From Clostridium sp. Marseille-P2415 (lineage in GTDB: Bacteria > Bacillota > Clostridia > Lachnospirales > Lachnospiraceae): a stretch of DNA of 64,000 bases. Positions 8,961 to 17,871 of the stretch are shown here, one piece after another; position 1 is the stretch's first letter; each line of letters begins with the position of its first letter. Under the pieces are notes generated by a model. It was not told the origin of the DNA and did not search any database. It saw only the letters and a program-made list of their open reading frames with translations. Location of the stretch: positions 2,426,164-2,490,163 of the forward strand of contig NZ_LT732526.1 of the NCBI RefSeq assembly GCF_900155545.1. The letters are read 5' to 3'. The translations under genes and the position numbers were made by a program.

Positions 8961-9335
8961 CTAGCTGACTTTGCAAAATTCAATCTTCTCGCCATTGGGA
9001 CCCTGGAAGAGAAAGAAGCGGTTGGTGCGGGGGGCAAACATCTGGTTGGATTCGATGCCGTTCGATAGGAACTTATGTCCCTGAGCCGCGATTTCCTCAT
9101 ATGCTTCATCCAGATTCTCACAAGTCAGGGCAATGTGGTCGATATTACCGATGGGCTTCACATCCTGGCGTCTTGGATAAAATTCAATGACGCAGGTCCC
9201 GCACTGCAGCATTCCGCGGACGCCTCCATCCACCAGCCTGGTAAAACCCAGATTCTCATAGAAAGCTACGGTTACTTCCGGTTCATCCGTAGGAATTGCC
9301 ACATGGGCAACTCCAGATGGTTTGTTTTTCAGCAT
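8961..9335 (-). CDS. VOC (glyoxalase/bleomycin-resistance fold) family protein
   Basis: A single vicinal-oxygen-chelate domain of 124 residues, with two beta-alpha-beta-beta-beta modules. Likely metal ligands are His11 (VAHVAI), a His in NIDHIALT and the C-terminal Glu of GEKIEF. An AGGAGG site lies close before the ATG. It sits between the RpiB-like gene and the aldolase in one operon, so it may isomerise, epimerise or detoxify a sugar-phosphate-derived carbonyl. That role is inferred from position only. Confidence 0.82.
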   Translation of the reverse strand: MLKNKPSGVAHVAIPTDEPEVTVAFYENLGFTRLVDGGVRGMLQCGTCVIEFYPRRQDVKPIGNIDHIALTCENLDEAYEEIAAQGHKFLSNGIESNQMFAPRTNRFFLFQGPNGEKIEFCKVS

Positions 9336-9345
9336 GAGGGACCTC

Positions 9346-9984
9346 CTATGCCAACAGGCTCTTTACATATTCCGCAATGGATTCATCCTTGCAGTTTGCG
9401 AAGAACAGCTCGCCGAATTTCTCCCCGCCGATGGCTCCCTTTACCAGTTCCTTGTCAAGTCCCTTTAAACAGGTCAGGATATCTTTTAAGTTATTCTCTC
9501 TTACTCCATCTAATATCTTCTTATTTCTCTGCTCCGGAACGGCTCTCTCTCTTGGGTAGCCCTGTCCGCTTGCTTCCGAGAATAATTTTTCAAATGTATA
9601 CTCCAGATTCAGTTCTGCTCCCCAGCCAAAGCCCTTTGCAAATGGCATGGCAATGGCGTTGCCGTCGTTGATCTGTGCAAACATGTAACCGTCGCTTGGG
9701 TCACATACAAGGCCGCAGATCACGCCCGGAAAGCTGTTTAATGCCAGCATGGCACCCGCGCCGGTTCCGCATCCGGTGACCACATAATCCGCTGCACCGG
9801 AGTTTAAAAGGATAGCTGCCAGAATTCCGTTCTGTACATAAGTCAGGGAATTGCTGTCCTCTGCGGAATACATTCCATAGTTATCCACCACATAGCCTTT
9901 TGTATCTGCAACTTTCTTTAAGCTGTTGTAAATCAATCCGTTTTTAGCCGCCTGGCTGTTCTCATTAATTAATGCGATTCTCAT
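9346..9984 (-). CDS. RpiB/LacA/LacB-family sugar-phosphate isomerase with C-terminal extension
   Basis: Aldose-ketose phosphate isomerase of 212 residues. The first 150 residues match RpiB, with the catalytic Cys72 and the phosphate/ring-opening loop GTGAG (73-77). The remaining roughly 60 residues form an extra tail absent from the roughly 150-residue RpiB. Expected reaction is ribose 5-phosphate to ribulose 5-phosphate or an analogous pentose/tetrose/hexose phosphate. The start overlaps the transketolase C-subunit stop by 4 bases. The extension suggests a subfamily that may act on a non-ribose sugar phosphate (inference). Confidence 0.88.
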   Translation of the reverse strand: MRIALINENSQAAKNGLIYNSLKKVADTKGYVVDNYGMYSAEDSNSLTYVQNGILAAILLNSGAADYVVTGCGTGAGAMLALNSFPGVICGLVCDPSDGYMFAQINDGNAIAMPFAKGFGWGAELNLEYTFEKLFSEASGQGYPRERAVPEQRNKKILDGVRENNLKDILTCLKGLDKELVKGAIGGEKFGELFFANCKDESIAEYVKSLLA

Positions 9985-10916
9985 GCTTTCAAAACTCCTT
10001 TTATCTGATTATATACCTGTTTCCCGCTCAGTCCGTATTCTTCCAGAAGGTCTTCCGGTTTTCCGGATTGTCCGAAACGGTCCTGAACACCGATCTTCTT
10101 AAATGTTACATTGCACTTGTTATCCAAAAGAACCTCACCGACCGCATCTCCAAGACCGCCGATGACGCTGTGTTCTTCTACGGTGATCACATTGCTGCAC
10201 TGTGCCGCGTATTTTAAAATGCACTCTTTATCGATGGGCTTGATGGTATGCATATTGACTACGGTAATGGATTTTCCTTCTGCTAAAAGATTCTTTGCAC
10301 ATTCCAGTACGGCAGATACCATGATGCCGCACGCAAATACCACTGCATCCGTACCTTCTTTTAATACGTTTGCCTTTCCGATCACAAACGGCATTTCTTC
10401 TTCAAATACAGGGCTTGGAAGTCTTGCCAGACGAAGATAAGCCGGCCCTTCCATCTCTGCTACCGCCTTTACGGCACGATGTGTTTCACTGGCATCACAG
10501 GGAACGACCACGGTCATGCCGGGAATTACGCGCATAAGTGCCAAATCTTCGATGGCCTGGTGGCTTCCGCCGTCTTCCCCAAGAGTAATTCCGGAATGTG
10601 TCATGCCCAGCTTTACATTGAAATGAGGATAAGCTACGCCATTGCGGACCTGTTCATAGGCCCGTCCTGCACCAAACACGGCAAAGGTGCTGCAGAATGG
10701 AATGTATCCCATGGTAGAAAGACCTGCACTCATATCGACCATATTTGCTTCCGCAATACCAGCATTAAAAAACCGCTCAGGAAATTTTGCCGCAAAGGTA
10801 GCGGTCATTGTGGCATGCGCAAGATCCGCATCCAATACAACGACTTTTTCATTTGCTTCGCCCAGTTCGGCCAATGCCTCACCATATGCCACTCTAATTG
10901 CCTTCATTTCACTCAT
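9981..10916 (-). CDS. Transketolase, C-terminal subunit
   Basis: 311 residues holding the pyrimidine-binding and C-terminal domains of transketolase (GEDGGSHQAIEDLALMRVIP is the core motif, about residues 113-132). It forms the active thiamine-diphosphate enzyme with the N-terminal subunit encoded just upstream, 4 bases away. GGAGGG lies 8 bases before the ATG. Split transketolases are common in clostridia; in catabolic clusters some act on unusual ketose phosphates such as apulose 4-phosphate, so the precise donor is open. Confidence 0.94.
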   Translation of the reverse strand: MSEMKAIRVAYGEALAELGEANEKVVVLDADLAHATMTATFAAKFPERFFNAGIAEANMVDMSAGLSTMGYIPFCSTFAVFGAGRAYEQVRNGVAYPHFNVKLGMTHSGITLGEDGGSHQAIEDLALMRVIPGMTVVVPCDASETHRAVKAVAEMEGPAYLRLARLPSPVFEEEMPFVIGKANVLKEGTDAVVFACGIMVSAVLECAKNLLAEGKSITVVNMHTIKPIDKECILKYAAQCSNVITVEEHSVIGGLGDAVGEVLLDNKCNVTFKKIGVQDRFGQSGKPEDLLEEYGLSGKQVYNQIKGVLKA

Positions 10917-10920
10917 GTCA

Positions 10921-11736
10921 TTAACCCTCCAGTTCCTTTAATGCCTGCTGTCTTTCCTCTTCGCTTGGTGCCTTGCCGTGCCAGCCCACCTGGTTTTCCA
11001 TAAAGGAAACGCCTTTTCCTTTTACGGTGTGCGCCAGAATGCACTTTGGCTTTCCTGCCATGGTGCTGATGGAGTATGCAGCCAGCACTTCTTCTAAGTT
11101 GTTGCCATCCGGCAGTTCCAGTACGTTGAATCCAAATGCTTTGAATTTGGAGGATAAATCGCCGAGAGACATAACCTGATCATTTGTTCCGTCGATCTGG
11201 AGACCGTTGTTATCAATGATGATGGTGAGGTTGTCCAGATGATAGTTGGCCGCTGCCATGCATGCCTCCCAGACCTGGCCTTCCTGCAGTTCTCCGTCTC
11301 CAAGCAGAGTAAATACTTTCGTATCCTTTTTCTGAGCCTTTGCTCCAAGTGCCATACCGACTGCGATGGAGATCCCCTGTCCCAAAGAACCTGTGGAAGC
11401 ATCGATCCCCGGAACCTTCTTCGCATCCGGATGCCCCTGAAGAATGCTGTGAAGCTGCCGGAAATTCTTAAATTCCGCTTTATCGAAAAAGCCCATCTCT
11501 CCTAATACTGCATAGTAGCAGGGAGCTGCATGTCCCTTGCTCAGCACGAAACGGTCACGGTCCTCATTGTCCGGATCCTTTGGGTCTACCCGCATCTGTG
11601 TGTAGAACATAGCTGCCATCAGCTCTACGGCTGATAAAGAGCCGCCCGGATGGCCGCTGGCTGCGTCTGCCGTCATATTAATAATATCCCTTCGGATATC
11701 ATTACATTTCCTTTTTAATTCCTCAATGTCCATCAT
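10921..11736 (-). CDS. Transketolase, N-terminal subunit
   Basis: 271 residues holding the diphosphate-binding domain: GHPGGSLSAVELM near the N-terminus and the thiamine-diphosphate motif GDGELQEGQ...NNGLQIDG (about residues 143-175). GGAGG lies 9 bases before the first of two ATG codons. It is co-transcribed with the C-subunit, forming one heteromeric transketolase that moves two-carbon units between sugar phosphates. Confidence 0.95.
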   Translation of the reverse strand: MMDIEELKRKCNDIRRDIINMTADAASGHPGGSLSAVELMAAMFYTQMRVDPKDPDNEDRDRFVLSKGHAAPCYYAVLGEMGFFDKAEFKNFRQLHSILQGHPDAKKVPGIDASTGSLGQGISIAVGMALGAKAQKKDTKVFTLLGDGELQEGQVWEACMAAANYHLDNLTIIIDNNGLQIDGTNDQVMSLGDLSSKFKAFGFNVLELPDGNNLEEVLAAYSISTMAGKPKCILAHTVKGKGVSFMENQVGWHGKAPSEEERQQALKELEG

Positions 11737-11767
11737 GTTCTTATGCCTCCGTCTTAATTATGAAATA

Positions 11768-12775
11768 TTACTTTTTGAGTGAACCTCTCTTCTTTAAGTA
11801 ATCCACGTATACTGCCCCAAGGATTACGCATCCCTTTACTACAAACTGCCAGTAGCTGTTTATCTTAAGAAGGTTCATACCGTTGTTCAAAACACCGATG
11901 ATCAGTACACCGATAACGGTTCCGCCTAATGTACCAAGACCGCCGTTAAAGCTTGTACCCCCAAGTACGGAAGCTGCGATTGCATCGCGCTCAAAGCCTT
12001 CTCCTACGGATGGCTGGCCGGAATACAGTCTTGCTGCCAGAACCACACCGGCTAAAGCTGCCATCACACCACTGATGATGAATACTCTTACCTGGATCCA
12101 TTTGGTATCAACGCCTGCGTATTTTGCTGCTTCCTTATTTCCGCCGGTTGCATAGACGTGACGTCCAAAGGAGGTACGGTTCATAATAAAATACAGAATT
12201 ATAAATGCTACGATTACGAATACGACCGGAATGGGAATTCCGAGGAAGCTTCCTACCCCCATGTTGTTGAATACTTCGTTATTGGATTGTGCCGGCTGGC
12301 CGCCCGTTAATATGTAGCTGACACCACGTACGATGATCTGCATGGATAACGTTACAATGAACGGCGGCAGAGTTGTATGGGAAATGACATATCCATTGAT
12401 GAAACCAATAACCGCACCAAATAACAGGGGAACCAGAATGCATAAGATGAGCGGCAGTCCCGCATTTCCGCAGCGCACGGCGATAACACCGGCAGCCGCT
12501 ACGACCGAACCTACGGACAAGTCAATGCCGCCGCAGATCAAAACGCATGTAATACCAAATGCGATGAAGCCGTTTACGCATACCTGGCGCAATACGCTGA
12601 ACAGGTTGTTTTTAACAAGAAACGTATCGGTTGTAATCGATAAAACAATACACAGGAATACCAACGCGATCATGGCCGCCATATTGCGTTTCAGCCAGAT
12701 CATAAAGGGATTGGTGCTCCAGAGGCTTGGTGCTTGTATCTCTGATGTCTCTGATTGATTCTTCTTGCTTAACAT
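11768..12775 (-). CDS. Ribose-type sugar ABC transporter permease (RbsC family)
   Basis: 335 residues with about 8-10 membrane helices and the RbsC/XylH/AraH signature AGVDTKWIQVRVFIISGVMAALAG near residues 224-247 as a cytoplasmic coupling region. The start overlaps the ATPase stop by 7 bases; a GGGAGGAG site lies inside the ATPase gene. Works with the ATPase and binding protein upstream for uptake of a monosaccharide. Confidence 0.93.
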   Translation of the reverse strand: MLSKKNQSETSEIQAPSLWSTNPFMIWLKRNMAAMIALVFLCIVLSITTDTFLVKNNLFSVLRQVCVNGFIAFGITCVLICGGIDLSVGSVVAAAGVIAVRCGNAGLPLILCILVPLLFGAVIGFINGYVISHTTLPPFIVTLSMQIIVRGVSYILTGGQPAQSNNEVFNNMGVGSFLGIPIPVVFVIVAFIILYFIMNRTSFGRHVYATGGNKEAAKYAGVDTKWIQVRVFIISGVMAALAGVVLAARLYSGQPSVGEGFERDAIAASVLGGTSFNGGLGTLGGTVIGVLIIGVLNNGMNLLKINSYWQFVVKGCVILGAVYVDYLKKRGSLKK

Positions 12776-14277
12776 GTTGTATGTTCTCCTCCCACTGCAA
12801 ATGACATGATCGTTTCCTGTGTAGCTTCCGTCTCCTGCTGGTCTAAGATTCCGGCCAGATGTCCTTCCCTCATGATGGCAACCCGGCTGGAGTTATTGAT
12901 GATCTCAGGAAGCTCTGAAGAGATCATGATAATGGAAACTCCTTCACTGGCCAGGCTGTGCATCAGCTTATATATCTCTGCCTTTGCGCCTACGTCGATC
13001 CCTCGGGTCGGTTCGTCCAGAATGAGTACCTTTGGCTTTGCTGCCAGCCATTTGGATATGACAATCTTCTGCTGATTGCCGCCGGAAAGCTCTCCTGCCG
13101 TCTGTTCCACGGATGCCATCTTAATAGAAAGCTTCTGCTTGAACTCACCTACAATATTCGATTCCTTTTTCTTGTCCACTCGTAACTGATGTATAAATTC
13201 AGAAAGCACCTGGAATGTCAGATTGGTTGCAATGCTATGGCTGAGGAAAAGCCCCTGCTCCTTACGCTCTTCCGGCACCAGTGCGATGCCTGCGTCCATT
13301 GCATCCTTTGGCCTGTTAATGGTAAGCCGTTTTCCTTCCAGCCAGATCTCACCTGACTGAATGCTGTCAATGCCGAATAATGCCAGAGCCAGTTCGGTAC
13401 GTCCTGCTCCTACCAATCCTGAGAAACCAAGTATTTCCCCTTTTCTCAATGTAAAGCTGATATCGGATACCTTTTGGGTTGTTAAATGTTTCACTTCCAT
13501 GATGACGTCCCCGCCGATGACACGTTTGTTTCCATACATGTTGTTAAATTCACGGCCTACCATCATGCTGATCAATTCGTTTTCTGATGTTTCTTTTGTA
13601 TCTCTGGTTCCTATAAACTTACCGTCACGGAGTACCGTTACCGAATCGCAGACCTTAAAGGTCTCTTCCATACGATGTGATATGTAAATCATCGCAACTC
13701 CGGCTTTTTTTAAACGGTCGATCTGTGCAAACAGATTGTCTGTCTCACTTTTTGACAAAGATGCTGTGGGTTCGTCCAGAATCAGGATTTTTGCCCCCTC
13801 GTTCACCGCTCTTGCAATTTCTATCATCTGCTGCTGTGCTACGGATAACCCCCGGATCAGCATTCCAGCATCCAGATTAAGCCCCAGCGCATCAAGAGCT
13901 TTCTGCGCCTCATGCTTCATTTTCCGGTAATCTACCATCTTCAAATGGTTTTTCGGTTCCCGGCCAAGAAAAATATTTTCTGCAATCGTCATCTCAGGAA
14001 TGTTGGTGATTTCCTGATGGATAAAACTGACACCATACTTGCGGGCATCGTCTACGGTCTTTATGGAAGCTTCCTTCCCTTCCATGCAGATGGTGCCCGA
14101 ATCAGCGCTGAAAATGCCACCCAGAATTTTCATCAAGGTGGATTTTCCTGCACCATTCTCTCCCATAAGAGCCCGGACTTCTCCGGGCTTTATGGAAATA
14201 CTGACTCCGTCAAGTACAACATTGCGACCAAACGCTTTGGTAATATCTTTCATTTCAAAAACATATTCATTTAACAT
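12769..14277 (-). CDS. Ribose-type sugar ABC transporter ATP-binding protein (RbsA family)
   Basis: 502 residues with two ATPase halves. The first has Walker A GENGAGKST (about 39-47), Walker B ILILDEPTAS and a degenerate signature LSVAQQQMIEIA. The second has the usual altered Walker A (GLVGAGRTEL), the signature LSGGNQQK and LILDEPTRGID. Start chosen at ATG 14277 with AGGAGT upstream, not the in-frame ATG at 14301. It energises monosaccharide import. Confidence 0.95.
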   Translation of the reverse strand: MLNEYVFEMKDITKAFGRNVVLDGVSISIKPGEVRALMGENGAGKSTLMKILGGIFSADSGTICMEGKEASIKTVDDARKYGVSFIHQEITNIPEMTIAENIFLGREPKNHLKMVDYRKMKHEAQKALDALGLNLDAGMLIRGLSVAQQQMIEIARAVNEGAKILILDEPTASLSKSETDNLFAQIDRLKKAGVAMIYISHRMEETFKVCDSVTVLRDGKFIGTRDTKETSENELISMMVGREFNNMYGNKRVIGGDVIMEVKHLTTQKVSDISFTLRKGEILGFSGLVGAGRTELALALFGIDSIQSGEIWLEGKRLTINRPKDAMDAGIALVPEERKEQGLFLSHSIATNLTFQVLSEFIHQLRVDKKKESNIVGEFKQKLSIKMASVEQTAGELSGGNQQKIVISKWLAAKPKVLILDEPTRGIDVGAKAEIYKLMHSLASEGVSIIMISSELPEIINNSSRVAIMREGHLAGILDQQETEATQETIMSFAVGGEHTTC

Positions 14278-14329
14278 GTTTTTTACACTCCTGTTCTGCA
14301 TTCTTCGCTTCGGGTCAATACTTTACGGA

Positions 14330-15319
14330 TTACTGATCTACGTTCTCCTTTGTAATGATGGACATCGGTACGACTACCTTCTCTTCAATTGTCTGGCCTG
14401 TCAGCAGTCTGTATGCAGTTTCGATACAGGTTGTACCGATTCCTGCCGGATCCTGTGCTGCAGATGCCACCATTTCACCGGAGCGGATAAAGCCTTTTCC
14501 TTCATCGGAACCGTCAACGGAAACAACCTTGGCAGCTTCCAGGCGGCCTGCTTCTTTCAGGGCTGCGATTGCACCGCGGGCTGTCGGGTCATTGATCGTG
14601 AATACGCCGTCAATCACCGGGTTTGCGTTGATAAAGTCTACCATGATCGGCTGGGAATAATCGGACTTTGGCTTCTCAACGTCTTTAGTCTGAATGATCT
14701 CAATATCCGGATAGTTCTTTAATTCTTCTTCAAAACCGAGCTGACGGTCATAGCAAACCTCTGTGGTACTATAAGTAATTTCTACTACCTTTCCTTTTCC
14801 GCCTAAAGATTCAGCCAGAGCCTGTGCACACAGCTTTCCGGCCTCTTTATTATCAGAAACAACGGTACACTGAACCAGCTCCGGATTCTTAACCGCTGTA
14901 TTAAACGCAATTACAGGTATGTCCGCTTCCTTACATGCTTCCAGAGTGGCGCGCACTCCTTCTGAGTTGATCGCAGAGATACAGATTACGTCAACTCCCT
15001 GGTTGATCATATCTGCTACGTCGTTCATCTGCTTATTCTGGTCGCCGCCTGCATCCTGGATGATCAGTTCGTCTTCCGGTCCGGTCAGAGCCGCCTGCAT
15101 CGCGTCTTTGATCTGGATGAAGAACACATTGGTTAAATCCGGTGCAGAAACTCCAATTTTAATCGGCTTTTTGGATTCCTCTGCTTTTGCTGCGGTTGTA
15201 GCCGCTGCGGTCGTTTCAGTCCCACTGCTTGCTTCTGTTGTTTCCTTAGCAGAGGAACCGCAAGCGGTTAAAGACAATGCCATCATGGCTGATAATACAA
15301 TTGCGGTAACTTTTCTCAT
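14330..15319 (-). CDS. Ribose-type sugar-binding lipoprotein (periplasmic-binding-protein-like domain 4)
   Basis: 329 residues. Lipoprotein signal with lipobox LTAC and Cys20, then a linker rich in Thr/Ala/Glu, then an RbsB-like two-lobe domain beginning KIGVSAPDLTN. Start chosen at ATG 15319 with AGAGGTGG 6 bases upstream; an earlier in-frame ATG at 15358 would spoil the signal peptide. First gene of the sugar operon. The ligand is probably a pentose or related monosaccharide, judged from the transketolase, isomerase and aldolase genes downstream. Confidence 0.94.
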   Translation of the reverse strand: MRKVTAIVLSAMMALSLTACGSSAKETTEASSGTETTAAATTAAKAEESKKPIKIGVSAPDLTNVFFIQIKDAMQAALTGPEDELIIQDAGGDQNKQMNDVADMINQGVDVICISAINSEGVRATLEACKEADIPVIAFNTAVKNPELVQCTVVSDNKEAGKLCAQALAESLGGKGKVVEITYSTTEVCYDRQLGFEEELKNYPDIEIIQTKDVEKPKSDYSQPIMVDFINANPVIDGVFTINDPTARGAIAALKEAGRLEAAKVVSVDGSDEGKGFIRSGEMVASAAQDPAGIGTTCIETAYRLLTGQTIEEKVVVPMSIITKENVDQ

Positions 15320-15409
15320 AATAATCCACCTCTCAACATTTTCATTCTTTTGTAGCATTCTTTGAATTTGTTTCTGTTTTTATACCCTAGTTTTTGTTAC
15401 AAATGTTAA

Positions 15410-15585
15410 AACTATTGTATGATATCATTCTTAATCGCTTCCCCGGGTTTGCATTATTGTCTGCTGTCATACAATATTGTAATCCAATAATACATCTTTA
15501 CTCGAATTTTGTCAATAGAATTTTTAAAATTATGCAAATCATACAAAATGTTGTCATATGCCCTACAACCCGGATTGTATAATAA
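15410..15585 (-). promoter_or_regulatory. Control region of the sugar operon with repeated ATTGTAT/ATACAAT half-sites
   Basis: Four ATACAA/TTGTAT-like elements lie upstream of the binding-protein gene: ATTGTAT at 15414-15420, the palindrome TACAATATTGTA at 15470-15481, an imperfect pair ATACAA...TTGTCAT at 15541-15556, and ATTGTAT at 15574-15580. The second is preceded by the 14-mer TGCTGTCATACAAT (15462-15475), which is identical at 19233-19246 in front of the GntR gene. Probable operators of that regulator (inference). The promoter hexamers themselves could not be fixed with confidence. Confidence 0.55.
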
Positions 15586-15607
15586 CTGCCCCATCTGCCG
15601 GTTTTTC

Positions 15608-15657
15608 CACAAAAAAAGAGCCGAAAAGTCATGGAACCATTGACTTTCCGGCTCTTT
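15608..15657 (-). terminator. Terminator of secDF
   Basis: Long stem AAAGAGCCG...CGGCTCTTT (arms 15616-15623 and 15649-15656, extended by AAGTCA/TGACTT), with seven T residues following on the minus strand. Confidence 0.9.
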
Positions 15658-15667
15658 GGAAGCTGGA

Positions 15668-17833
15668 TTATTTCTTTTTTTTTCGTTTCTCCCACATTGC
15701 CCAGAGTGTACCCGCCACGCAAATGGAGGAGTAGCATCCCGTCAGGATACCAAAAAACATGGGAAGGGAAAACTCCAGAATGGACTCGATCTGGAAATAG
15801 ACCGAAGCAGCCAGAATGATCAGCACGCAGATCCCTGTCGTAAAAGACGTATTGATGGATCTGCCAAGAGTCTGGGTCGTGCTTTCGTTTACCAGATCGG
15901 CCACCGGTTTTTTGGAATCCCTTTTTTTATTTTCACGGATCCGGTCATAGATGACGATGGTGTCATTGATGGAATAACCGATGATCGTGAGGACGACTGC
16001 CACAAAGGCATCATTTAACGGAATCCGGAACAGCACAAATGCAAAGAATACGACCAAAACGTCATGAAGCAGTGCAATCATTGCGGTGACTCCTGCCGAA
16101 AGGCCTGATATGGCTGAAAAACGGATCCATACATATATAACGATGAAAATCATGGACAGGGCAATGGCAATGGCTGCATTCTTCAGTGCCTTTGCCCCGA
16201 TATAAGGCTCGACCACAAAGGTTTCAGAAAGCTTTGCATCCGCCTGGTCCGAAGTGCTGTTAATCGCATCCGTTACCTTTTTCTGGTCCTCCGGCGACAT
16301 GCCTGAATTCCCTGCAAGCGTGACCGAAAGCCTCTTAAGCCCGGTCATGTTATCTTCCTTGATCTGAACCGTAACCGGACGGTTTGTCTGTTTTTCAACG
16401 GCTTCCTGAATTTTACCGGTATCTGCCCCTTCGGTTACGGAATAGCTGAGTACGGCGCCTCCGGTAAACTGGGTATCAAGCTTGACCCCATAAAAGAAGC
16501 ATCCTGCGATGCCGGATAAAATCACGAAACCGGAAAGGATCGCAAACACATATTTCTTTTGGTAAAACGGTACCGTCTTTTTATCTTTCCTGATCCGGAA
16601 CCATTTTTCGTCACGCCACAGATCGGATTGGATCAATGATAAAAGGAGCTGCTTGGAAACGGAAACTCCGATCAAAAGGTTTACGATCATACCGATCAAC
16701 AGCGTATAACCAAAGCTTAACATGGTACCGGATCCCAAAAACATCAGAATCACCGCAACGATCGCTGTGGTCACATTCCCGTCCAGAACAGATGAAAACG
16801 CATTTTTATATCCGGCTAAAACAGCTCCTTTCACGGAAATGCCCTTTTTAAGCTCATCCGATATACGCTCCGAAATAATAATGTTCGTATCCACTGCCAT
16901 ACCAAGCGTCAGGATAATACCGGCGATCCCCGGAAGGGTCAGGGTATACTGGGGTATGGATACTGCAAGCATCTGCAGGATCATCTGAAGCACTAAGGTA
17001 ATGCAGGCAATGATGCCTGGCAGCCGGTAAAACACGATCATAAAGAGGCAGATGACGAAAAACGCGGCAATACCGGCATCAACCATAATATTAAGAGCAT
17101 TGTTTCCCAGGGAAGGGCTTATGGTCGAGAAATTAGTTGTCTTTAAGGAAAACGGCAGGGCGCCGGCATTGATTTTTTTAGCCAGGTCCTTTGCCTCATC
17201 ATAGGTCCTCATTCCTGTAATGACAGCCTGGCCTCCGGATATCCGGGTCTGCACCGTAGGGCTGGATATCAGATCGTTGTCCATGTAAATGCTCATCCGT
17301 TTCCCGATCAGCTTCCCGGTGGCTTCTTCAAACAGCTTCGCCCCATCATCATTAAATTGAAGTGCTGCCTGATAGCTTTTTATTCCATTGGAATTCGTGG
17401 TCTCCGGTGATGCGCTCTGCACATCTTTCCCCTGGATCAGCACATTACCATCGGGATCCCGAAACGTAAGCTCTGCCATTTCACCTAATTCCGCAATAGC
17501 ATCTTCCGGATTAAAATTGGTTTCACCGGATTTCCACGGGAACTGGACAATGATATAACCGCCGTTTTTATCCACGGTCACCTCCCTGTCCGTGATATTC
17601 TGGTTGTCCATGCGGGTTTCAATAACTTCCCTGGCTGTCTCAAGCTCCTGTTCGGTGGGGCTGCGGTCAAGCCCCTGTGGTTCAAAAACAGCTTCCACTC
17701 CTCCGCGGATGTCGATGCCGTAGCGCATGTCAAATACGCCTTTGATGCTTTCTCCAGCTCCAAATACCGCAACATAAATCAGTGCTGCAATTACGAAAAA
17801 AATTACAGCAAGCATTTTCTTTCCTGGCTTCAT
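15668..17833 (-). CDS. secDF: Fused protein translocase subunits SecD-SecF
   Basis: 721 residues. SecD half: one N-terminal helix, the RYGIDIRGG motif (about 37-45), the large extracytoplasmic P1 domain, then helices with GMAVDTNIII. SecF half starts near residue 425 with DTQFTGGA and ends with GYSINDTIVIYDRIRENK, the conserved SecF loop. It uses the proton motive force to help Sec-dependent export. Fused SecDF is usual in Bacillota. It has its own terminator and lies 38 bases after a small membrane-protein gene. Confidence 0.97.
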   Translation of the reverse strand: MKPGKKMLAVIFFVIAALIYVAVFGAGESIKGVFDMRYGIDIRGGVEAVFEPQGLDRSPTEQELETAREVIETRMDNQNITDREVTVDKNGGYIIVQFPWKSGETNFNPEDAIAELGEMAELTFRDPDGNVLIQGKDVQSASPETTNSNGIKSYQAALQFNDDGAKLFEEATGKLIGKRMSIYMDNDLISSPTVQTRISGGQAVITGMRTYDEAKDLAKKINAGALPFSLKTTNFSTISPSLGNNALNIMVDAGIAAFFVICLFMIVFYRLPGIIACITLVLQMILQMLAVSIPQYTLTLPGIAGIILTLGMAVDTNIIISERISDELKKGISVKGAVLAGYKNAFSSVLDGNVTTAIVAVILMFLGSGTMLSFGYTLLIGMIVNLLIGVSVSKQLLLSLIQSDLWRDEKWFRIRKDKKTVPFYQKKYVFAILSGFVILSGIAGCFFYGVKLDTQFTGGAVLSYSVTEGADTGKIQEAVEKQTNRPVTVQIKEDNMTGLKRLSVTLAGNSGMSPEDQKKVTDAINSTSDQADAKLSETFVVEPYIGAKALKNAAIAIALSMIFIVIYVWIRFSAISGLSAGVTAMIALLHDVLVVFFAFVLFRIPLNDAFVAVVLTIIGYSINDTIVIYDRIRENKKRDSKKPVADLVNESTTQTLGRSINTSFTTGICVLIILAASVYFQIESILEFSLPMFFGILTGCYSSICVAGTLWAMWEKRKKKK

Positions 17834-17871
17834 AGGTTTTCCTCTTTTCCTGTTTCATTTTCTATTTGCCG

